This document shows positions 18,521-24,624 of a DNA stretch of 64,000 nucleotides, in pieces (the first letter of the stretch is position 1; every line of letters starts with the position of its first letter). The position numbers and the translations under genes were made by a program. Origin of the DNA: Flavobacterium gillisiae. Lineage in GTDB: Bacteria > Bacteroidota > Bacteroidia > Flavobacteriales > Flavobacteriaceae. The stretch is from the NCBI RefSeq assembly GCF_900107635.1, contig NZ_FNRD01000003.1:278234-342233 (forward strand). The letters are read 5' to 3'. Under the pieces are notes generated by a model, which was not told where the DNA came from, searched no databases, and saw nothing but the letters and a program-made list of their open reading frames with translations.

Positions 18521-18797
18521 TATAGCTGTCGCCAAAGTCGATTGAAAAGTTTTTTTTTTCAATTTTAACGATTCTAGGAGTTATGCAACTTTAAAAGTTG
18601 GCCAACGGATGAAACGAATTTTAACGCATTATCACTGATTAGAATTACGAATAACCCTTTTATATCAGTGTTATTCGTGGTTTTTATTTTTGATTATGTA
18701 TTAGCTTATTACTATCAAGCGCGGCTTCGTTGTTCATCTTTAATGATGCAACGCACATCTAATTTTTTTGATTTAGTTTACGGGCACGGAATGCAAT
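18521..18797. repeat. Long direct repeat, copy 2
   Basis: Second copy of the element at 17555-17851, same orientation. The gap 18328-18831 consists of about 190 AT-rich bases with nothing recognisable, then this repeat, then a short tail carrying the GCTGTTAGCC motif at the 3' side of the toxin gene. The interval between the two copies contains only the lipoprotein gene. Confidence 0.9.
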
Positions 18798-18810
18798 CTA
18801 TTTAGGAAAG

Positions 18811-18820
18811 GCTGTTAGCC
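18811..18820 (-). other. TAACAG-type motif at the 3' side of the toxin gene
   Basis: On the minus strand the sequence reads GGCTAACAGC, 12 bases after the toxin stop. The same GYTAACAG motif follows the genes ending at 58791, 59746 and 60523, all on the minus strand. It resembles one edge of a cassette-type recombination or repeat element, but it is not a canonical integron attC core. Confidence 0.45.
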
Positions 18821-18831
18821 AGTAGCTTTTT

Positions 18832-19131
18832 TTACTCCGCTAATCTATTTTCAATATCCATTCTTTCGTATAAAACTCTAACGACTTCAATTTCATTTTT
18901 CTTATCTTTTTTGAAGAAAATTAAATGTGATTTTACTTTTGAATATTTATATGATTTTCTAATGTTTGCGGAGTCACGAGCCATCTCAAAATTAACTACG
19001 ATATATTCAATTTCGTCAATAATTAAGTTATAATATCTATCTGCTTGTTCAGCAGACCAATTTTCTGCCGTATAAATCCAAATGTTGTTAATATCTTCTA
19101 ATGCCTTTTCACTAATTATATACGCTGACAT
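18832..19131 (-). CDS. ParE/RelE-superfamily toxin
   Basis: A 99-residue protein of the ParE type: MSAYIISEKALEDINNIWIYTAENWSAEQADRYYNLI gives the two N-terminal helices, and the C-terminal strand region contains SHLIFFKKDKKNEIEVVRVLYERMDIE. ParE toxins poison DNA gyrase, whereas RelE relatives cleave mRNA; the long helical hairpin and YTAENW-type motif favour ParE. Its ATG shares one base with the stop of the antitoxin gene upstream (TAATG), so it is translated after the antitoxin, as usual for type II modules. Confidence 0.9.
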   Translation of the reverse strand: MSAYIISEKALEDINNIWIYTAENWSAEQADRYYNLIIDEIEYIVVNFEMARDSANIRKSYKYSKVKSHLIFFKKDKKNEIEVVRVLYERMDIENRLAE

Positions 19132-19376
19132 TATTTTTGAAAATTAGCTTTTAGCGTTTCTAGATTTATATCGCGGTCAAAATTTCTAATTTTACTACTC
19201 TTTTCTCCCATTTTTAATTCATTGATAAGAGATTTTGCTTTATTTTCTTCTTGCTCAAAAACTCTTAAAGCAGTTCTAACAACTTCACTTACTGAACTAT
19301 ACTTTCCTGTAGAAATTTGTTCATTAATAAAATTTTCAAAATAGTCTCCTAATAATATCGATGTATTACGTGCCAT
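19131..19376 (-). CDS. ParD-like ribbon-helix-helix antitoxin
   Basis: An 81-residue antitoxin. Residues 1-40 form the ribbon-helix-helix DNA-binding part (TSILLGDYFENFINEQISTGKYSSVSEVVRTAL), typical of ParD/CopG. The charged C-terminal tail (KSSKIRNFDRDINLETLKANF) should wrap the toxin. It is the first gene of a two-gene operon whose promoter carries a palindromic operator between the -33 and -7 elements, consistent with autorepression by the antitoxin or the complex. Confidence 0.9.
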   Translation of the reverse strand: MARNTSILLGDYFENFINEQISTGKYSSVSEVVRTALRVFEQEENKAKSLINELKMGEKSSKIRNFDRDINLETLKANFQK

Positions 19377-19387
19377 AATTTTTTTTT

Positions 19388-19418
19388 CAAAGATACCAAA
19401 AATTGGTATTAGTTCAAA
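19388..19418 (-). promoter_or_regulatory. Promoter and palindromic operator of the toxin-antitoxin operon
   Basis: Read on the minus strand, TTTG (19418-19415) and TATCTTTG (19395-19388) are 19 bases apart, a near-ideal Bacteroidota promoter 12 bases before the antitoxin ATG. The 17-base palindrome ATACCAAAAATTGGTAT (19393-19409) sits in the spacer and overlaps the -7 element by three bases, so bound antitoxin would block RNA polymerase. Confidence 0.8.
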
Positions 19419-19481
19419 AGAGTCATCCTTTTTTTTGATTTTTTTAGACTGATACTTATTTATTCACTGTAGATTCGCTCA

Positions 19482-20663
19482 TTATTTCGGTAGTTTTTTA
19501 TTTATTATAATTTCAAATATCTCTCCTTTTTGTGGTTTTACTTTCAATTTTATATCCCCTTCATTTTCTGAAATTAAATCTTGGGTTACTAAATCACATA
19601 TTTCGATTTCCTTCCCATTAATTTCGAGGATTTCGTCGCCATAGCTTATTTTCTTGTTTAGTTCGGTATCCCATACAAACCCAATTATTAATTTCTCGTT
19701 TTTTAGTGTTCTAGTAAAATTAAATTCAGACTTCTCTATATTTACCTTTTTAGATTTAGGATTTAAGTAAAATCGTTTATTTACATAGTCAATTGTTATA
19801 ACGGCGTATTCCAATAATTGAGTACCAATTCTTGAATTATTATCATTAATTGTATTTGTAATACAGTTCTCAATTTCAAGTTCATTAATTTTTAATAAAG
19901 GTAAATGAAGTCGGATATGCTTTTCAACGGGCACGTCACCAAATAAGCCAAGCGAAGAAGCCCCAACACTTTCTCCTATTTCAGTAAAGATCTTTTCTTT
20001 TTTAAAAACGTCATAATGTTTATGAGAAATATCATAAAGTCCTCCCATCCCTGTATCAATTAAAACTTGTTCTTTTCCGCTCTTTTTCCCTTGGAGATTA
20101 ATCCATAAATACGGACTACTTTGAGCTCCAATAAGTTCAATTTTATTAGACTCTTTTTTACTAAGAGATAAGTTTTTTATATTGTCAGTAAGTCTTATTT
20201 TCTTTAATCCGGCATCAATTTGTATAATTGAATTTCTTAACATATTGCTACCAATAAAACCATCAATTCCAAAACATTTAAAAACAAAATTAGCACGTAA
20301 ATCATAAACTAAAGTTGCCGTATTTTCGAATATTATGTTTCCAAAATTTAGCTTTTCTATAGATACCACCTTTAGCTTAGCTTTTATTCCACTTGCATCC
20401 GTTATTGGTATCGTTTTTAAGAGTTGAGGCTTTATTAAATCATTAATCTCTTTTGAAATGATATTTGGAGCACCCGTATCAAGCATAAATTTATATGTCA
20501 CTCCCTGAATCTCAACAGGAACAATAATTTTATCTCTGATAAATTCAAAGTCAAATTCTTCGAAGTAGTTTTTTGATTTCGTTTCTCCAATATTTAAGTC
20601 AATATCTTGAGCAAAAACAGTAGCTGTCACAAATATAAATAAGTAAATAAATTTCTTTTTCAT
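19482..20663 (-). CDS. Secreted retropepsin-like aspartyl protease with C-terminal PDZ-like domain
   Basis: A 393-residue protein with a signal peptide (KFIYLFIFVTATVFAQD). It contains two aspartyl-protease half motifs: YKFMLDTGAPNIIS (first catalytic Asp in DTGA, about residue 61) and EQVLIDTGMGGLYDIS (second DTG, about residue 203), with FGIDGFIGSNML between them. Two DTG motifs in one chain suggest a pseudo-dimer built within one polypeptide. The C-terminal ~80 residues (LIIGFVWDTELNKKISYGDEILEINGKEI) look like a PDZ domain. It would act in the periplasm or on the cell surface; the substrate is unknown. Confidence 0.85.
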   Translation of the reverse strand: MKKKFIYLFIFVTATVFAQDIDLNIGETKSKNYFEEFDFEFIRDKIIVPVEIQGVTYKFMLDTGAPNIISKEINDLIKPQLLKTIPITDASGIKAKLKVVSIEKLNFGNIIFENTATLVYDLRANFVFKCFGIDGFIGSNMLRNSIIQIDAGLKKIRLTDNIKNLSLSKKESNKIELIGAQSSPYLWINLQGKKSGKEQVLIDTGMGGLYDISHKHYDVFKKEKIFTEIGESVGASSLGLFGDVPVEKHIRLHLPLLKINELEIENCITNTINDNNSRIGTQLLEYAVITIDYVNKRFYLNPKSKKVNIEKSEFNFTRTLKNEKLIIGFVWDTELNKKISYGDEILEINGKEIEICDLVTQDLISENEGDIKLKVKPQKGEIFEIIINKKLPK

Positions 20664-20718
20664 TTTTTAATTTTAAAATCATAATTGATATTTGTCTGTC
20701 TCCAAATCGTTCGTGAGA

Positions 20719-20803
20719 TCGTAACCACTCCATTTTCAGCTTAACTAAAACGCGATGCGAAACGGTAATTCCACTAAATTCCAGCTAGCTCAAAATGGCT
20801 AAT
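20719..20803 (-). repeat. Structured element A at the 3' end of the gene at 20799
   Basis: Contains the 26-base core GATGCGAAACGGTAATTCC...CTAAAT (20754-20779), present with only two changes at 59681-59706, 39 kb away. A 12-bp near-perfect stem (CCATTTTCAGCT at 20730-20741 with AGCTCAAAATGG at 20787-20798, one mismatch) encloses the core. The element begins at the stop codon of the upstream gene. No coding frame is conserved. Confidence 0.75.
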
Positions 20804-21551
20804 AGTGTGTGTTATTTCTTTCCATTTCGGTGATTTCTATTTCAATTGGCTTTTCATATTTGGCAGTCGTAATTTCTCCTAAACTTGTTTTCTTATGAGT
20901 AAAAATTATTTTTCCGTTTTTAACTTCAATTTTGTCAACTAAATAAAATATGTCTTCATAAAAATATAAATTTCTAGTTGTTATATTTTGAATATCGTTT
21001 TTTTTATCAAAGTATTTCACTACAATTTTTGACAAAGTTTTTTTCGGATTAATCATATAACCAATTTCAATTTTATATGAATGTGTTTCTTTGGTTTTAT
21101 ATGCGATTTCAATTTCCGTTTCAAATTTATTCAGCAAATTTTGCACTTCAATTATTTTTTCAATTTTTTTGTTATCTTTTTCGAAAAGTAAAGTTAAAGA
21201 TTTAAATGTAACGTCTTTGACTAATTGATTTTTTTCAAATTCTGTTAGCGAATTAAATGTTTTTGGTTCAATTCCATAATCAACATATTTTATCCGTTTG
21301 TCTAGAAATTTTTCGCTTTCAACTAAATTTCCCGATTTTAGATTTTCGGTAAAATTTATATAAATATGATCAAATTCTCCAGATATAAATTCACACTCAT
21401 TTAGTTTTCTTGCAATTCGTTGACCGATTGAATTTGTATCGTCAGTAATCTGGTAAACATTACCAATAAGTCCGTTAAAATCTCCAGTGAAATCTTTCGG
21501 TTTTATTTCGTAATAGCGAATATCTTTTAAAATTCTGTCGGTTAATCTCAT
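20799..21551 (-). CDS. Uncharacterised cytosolic protein
   Basis: A 250-residue protein without signal peptide or membrane segment; I recognise no family. The N-terminal half is helical and charged (QRIARKLNECEFISGEFDHIYINFTENL), and the C-terminal half is a run of beta strands alternating with lysine/threonine-rich turns (KIEIGYMINPKKTLSKIVVKYF, KNGKIIFTHKKTSLGEI), like a small immunity or binding protein. Base composition is very AT-rich. It lies in a same-strand run of orphan genes separated by structured spacers, which suggests acquired cargo. Its TAG stop lies inside element A. Confidence 0.7.
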   Translation of the reverse strand: MRLTDRILKDIRYYEIKPKDFTGDFNGLIGNVYQITDDTNSIGQRIARKLNECEFISGEFDHIYINFTENLKSGNLVESEKFLDKRIKYVDYGIEPKTFNSLTEFEKNQLVKDVTFKSLTLLFEKDNKKIEKIIEVQNLLNKFETEIEIAYKTKETHSYKIEIGYMINPKKTLSKIVVKYFDKKNDIQNITTRNLYFYEDIFYLVDKIEVKNGKIIFTHKKTSLGEITTAKYEKPIEIEITEMERNNTHY

Positions 21552-21569
21552 TCGGTTTTTCAGTGATAT

Positions 21570-21705
21570 ACACTAACGTTTAGTATAAGAATATGTAGCT
21601 GAAAGCGTGGCACTTTCCTGTCAAACTAGGAGAAAACTGAAGCGGGCTAAAACCCTCGAGTTTACTTCTATTTCGGCTATTATTTTTATACATTGTTGAC
21701 GGTAG
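21570..21705 (-). repeat. Structured spacer after the gene at 21706
   Basis: On the minus strand it begins with CCGTCAACAATGTATAA and ends with TTATACTAAACGTTAGTG, so AAC...GTT and TGTATAA...TTATAC form outer inverted arms around about 100 bases containing CTCGAGGGTTTTAGCCCGC. The layout (short orphan gene plus 3' structured spacer bounded by AAC/GTT) recalls cassette arrays, but it does not meet the integron attC consensus. It is GC-richer than the genes around it. Confidence 0.5.
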
Positions 21706-22209
21706 TTATTTTTTCAAGTCTGGGTCAGCTGCAACCTTCCCAACAAATGCTTTTTCTCTGTCTTTATCAAAATCATCAGAACCAAATTCTAATTCTCCTC
21801 TAACTGAATTTCTCAAATCCACTATTATGTCTGTAGATACTGATTCAGATATTATTTTTTTTAAGGTTTCAATTACCTCAGTTTTATCACAAGAACAAGC
21901 TAATTCGTTAAAACAAGTCCTTACCTCTTCAGTCGTTATTTTTCCGGGTTTAATATCTCCTTTTTTAGCATTTGGGTATTCATAATTACTCAATAATGCA
22001 TCTGCAATATTCAAGGCATTTAAGCACGCAGCTCTCTTAATTTGCCATCTATTTTCTCTTAATGATTCCTCTTTTTTAAGTAGGTTTTCAAATGATTTTA
22101 AATCCTTATTGATTTTAGGTAAAATCCAGTTGTTATATAGTATTCCATTTATTAATGTTGCACCAGTTAAAGTGAGTCCAACTACTGCAAATATTTCTGT
22201 TATATTCAT
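21706..22209 (-). CDS. Uncharacterised protein with N-terminal membrane anchor
   Basis: A 167-residue protein starting at the ATG at 22209 (MNITEIFAVVGLTLTGATLINGI). One hydrophobic helix is followed by a charged helical region (NKDLKSFENLLKKEESLRENRWQIKR) and a cytosolic domain with CFNELACSCDKTEVIETLKKII and VDLRNSVRGELEFGSDD. The frame is open to 22275, but a -7 promoter element at 22254-22261 lies inside that extension, which supports the shorter start. I recognise no named family. Orphan cargo-type gene. Confidence 0.7.
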   Translation of the reverse strand: MNITEIFAVVGLTLTGATLINGILYNNWILPKINKDLKSFENLLKKEESLRENRWQIKRAACLNALNIADALLSNYEYPNAKKGDIKPGKITTEEVRTCFNELACSCDKTEVIETLKKIISESVSTDIIVDLRNSVRGELEFGSDDFDKDREKAFVGKVAADPDLKK

Positions 22210-22253
22210 AATGCAATTCCTTTTGTTAATTACCATCAACTTGTACATTACAT

Positions 22254-22261
22254 CAAATATA
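22254..22261 (-). promoter_or_regulatory. -7 element of the gene at 21706
   Basis: TATATTTG on the minus strand, 44 bases before the ATG at 22209. No convincing TTTG at -33 was found. Confidence 0.5.
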
Positions 22262-22338
22262 CACTTCTTTCTCACATGCTTTCATACAATAATACTATTT
22301 TTCTTATTTAAATTTTACGAATCAAAACAACTCGACAT

Positions 22339-22369
22339 AAAAAAACCGCCTTGAACTGAATCAAGACGG
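22339..22369 (-). terminator. Intrinsic terminator of the amino-acid permease gene
   Basis: On the minus strand CCGTCTTGA pairs with TCAAGGCGG (one mismatch) around a 6-base loop, then runs into seven T residues, 23 bases after the permease stop codon. Confidence 0.9.
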
Positions 22370-22392
22370 CATTGCTATAGATTTTGTATTTC

Positions 22393-24324
22393 TTAGGCTT
22401 CTTTCAAATTCAGCTTACTGTTTTTTCGGCTAAAGCCAAAGTAAATCATTAGGCCTATCAGCAACCAAGCCGTGAAATAAATCCAGTTCCACACACTTAG
22501 TTCTGCCATCATGTACAAACAACTCACCAGACCTAATAATGGAATCAAAGATAAATTTTCAGCAAAAGACCAGAACGTAAGTCCTACCAAAACAATAAGG
22601 AAAATCCACATTGGGATTTTGTGTTTAAACAGGCTAAGACCACTTTCATATTTCAGCGAATTGTCTATTGGTAATCCTGCCACAACAGCGGCATATTTAG
22701 CATCCTCTTTTTGGTACTGACTCAGTAAATTTTCTAAATCCAGAGTCGCATCAGTCGTTTTTTGCGCTCCAACACTTACTAGGTAATCATATACTTTTGT
22801 AGATTCTTCTTTATTTAATGAAGTGATAATTGTAGTAGCATTGTTTACTTGGGTTTCATTAGTAAGGAAATCCATTGTCGCTTTATTATTATAATTAAAA
22901 GCATAATACAAGCCCGCGGCCAACATGAAAGGAATCACGTATTTTGAGTTTACGTAAGGCGTTTTAAATTTTCCTCTTGGTATATCAGTTCTATTCTGCA
23001 ATACCAAAACTCCGGCACAAACCAATACAAAGGCAAATAAGGTTCCAATGCTACACAAATCAGTAACCATTGTCAAGTTTAAAAACAAGGCCGGAACCGA
23101 CACTACAAAACCTGTTACTATAGTTGCATAAGATGGTGTTTTATACTTGGGATGTACTCGTGAGAAACGTTTTGGCAACAGCCCATCACGACTCATACTC
23201 ATCCAAATACGAGGTTGTCCCATTTGGAAAACTAATAAAACACTCGCCATGGCTATCACGGCACTTACCGCAACAATACCAGACATCCATTTTAAATCTA
23301 ATTTATGAAATACAAATGCTAAAGGATCACCCACATTTAACTCGCTGTAATTGACCATTCCGGTTAACACTAAAGCAACAACAATATATAAAATAGTACA
23401 TATTATAATCGCCCACATCATACCACGTGGTAAATCCCGTTGCGGATCTTTACATTCCTCTGCAGTAGTTGAGATAGCATCAAAACCAATGTAGGCAAAG
23501 AAAACTGCTGATACTCCTTTCAAAACTCCGCTCACGCCATTAGGAGCAAATGGAGTCCAATTATCAGTATCAACATAAAACACCCCTACTGAGATTACCA
23601 GAAGAATAATACACAGCTTTACCACAACCATCATGTTACTGGCATTACGTGATTCTTTCATTCCACGATAAACTAAGGCCGTAATCAATATGATAATAAA
23701 CAAGGCAGGTAAATCGGCCACAAAATGAAACGAACCTATTGTTGGCGAAGTTGTCCAAGCAGTATAAGATGCTTTTAAACCTTCTCCTAAATTCTCGTAT
23801 GATTTTCCGCTTTGCATTAGTGCCGTAGCGTCTTTATATCCATTTGATGCGGTTAGATAATCCATCTGAATCCATTGAGGCAAATGAATGCCACCACTCT
23901 CTAGTAGTCCTGTAAAATAATCACTCCAGGAAATGGCGACCGTAATATTCCCAATGGCATATTCCATGATTAATGCCCAACCAATAATCCAGGCAATTAG
24001 TTCCCCAAAGGCAACATAGGAATAGGTATATGCACTTCCAGAAACGGGAACCATAGACGCAAACTCTGCATAAGCAAAGGCAGCAAAACTACAGGCAAGA
24101 GCCGTAAATAAAAAAAGGAAAATTACAGCTGGGCCTCCATCGGAGCTAGCCTTACCAATTGTACTAAAAATACCGGCACCAACGATGGCAGCAATACCAA
24201 AAGCCGTCAAATCTCTTGCCGTTAAATGTCGACCTAGCGCTTCGTGGCCGTCGGCTTCATTTTTTTCAATCTGTTTTAAGATATCCTGAACGGTCTTCTT
24301 ACGAAATAAACTAGAAAATGCCAT
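22393..24324 (-). CDS. APC-superfamily amino-acid permease (cationic amino-acid transporter type)
   Basis: A 643-residue inner-membrane transporter with 12-14 helices. The first helix region (GIAAIVGAGIFSTIGKASSDGGPAV) carries the GAGIF substrate-binding motif. It also has FAYAEFASMVPVSGSAYTYSYV, the AYIGFDAISTTAEECKDPQRDLP motif of YfnA/CAT-type permeases, and PRIWMSMSRDGLLPKRFSRVH. The cytosolic N-terminus is HLTARDLTAFG. An ~85-residue hydrophilic insertion (about residues 487-570, rich in D, E, T and S) interrupts the membrane helices before the last pair; family members are usually shorter. Single-gene unit with its own terminator. Confidence 0.92.
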   Translation of the reverse strand: MAFSSLFRKKTVQDILKQIEKNEADGHEALGRHLTARDLTAFGIAAIVGAGIFSTIGKASSDGGPAVIFLFLFTALACSFAAFAYAEFASMVPVSGSAYTYSYVAFGELIAWIIGWALIMEYAIGNITVAISWSDYFTGLLESGGIHLPQWIQMDYLTASNGYKDATALMQSGKSYENLGEGLKASYTAWTTSPTIGSFHFVADLPALFIIILITALVYRGMKESRNASNMMVVVKLCIILLVISVGVFYVDTDNWTPFAPNGVSGVLKGVSAVFFAYIGFDAISTTAEECKDPQRDLPRGMMWAIIICTILYIVVALVLTGMVNYSELNVGDPLAFVFHKLDLKWMSGIVAVSAVIAMASVLLVFQMGQPRIWMSMSRDGLLPKRFSRVHPKYKTPSYATIVTGFVVSVPALFLNLTMVTDLCSIGTLFAFVLVCAGVLVLQNRTDIPRGKFKTPYVNSKYVIPFMLAAGLYYAFNYNNKATMDFLTNETQVNNATTIITSLNKEESTKVYDYLVSVGAQKTTDATLDLENLLSQYQKEDAKYAAVVAGLPIDNSLKYESGLSLFKHKIPMWIFLIVLVGLTFWSFAENLSLIPLLGLVSCLYMMAELSVWNWIYFTAWLLIGLMIYFGFSRKNSKLNLKEA

Positions 24325-24624
24325 GCGTTAAATTTTTACATTAAAAATTATTATCCTGTAAATAACATCCCATTATTTTAGCAATAACGTAAGTTTTATT
24401 TAAAAACCAAATGTATAAAACAATTTCAAATTCCAATGATACGACCCTTATTATTTATTAAAATACAATAAAAAGTCAAATTTCAAATTACAACCTGATT
24501 TAAAAGTCAATCCGTTAATTAAGAATGCCGTTAAAAATTAAAAAGATTGCAATGGCAATTCCGCTGTAAAAACGAGCTTTCAAAAAAGAGCAATTCCTCC
24601 CTTCTAAAAGTCAAAAAACGCTAA
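24325..24624. other. 300-bp spacer without a gene
   Basis: AT-rich spacer between the permease promoter region and the stop of the FAD/Fe-S gene. The only structure seen is AAAAGATTGCAATGGCAATT near 24540-24560, which resembles the right arm of the REP-like element at 12268-12348. A short minus-strand frame there is too small to support. Confidence 0.5.

Noticed and set aside
20719..21705. True integron attC sites
   Set aside because: The spacers have AAC/GTT-type edges but do not fit RYYYAAC...GTTRRRY on both sides, and no intI-type integrase is present.
24540..24610. Short minus-strand hydrophobic frame reading SGIAIAIFLIFNGILN
   Set aside because: Only about 30 codons, no usable start, and it coincides with a REP-like sequence.
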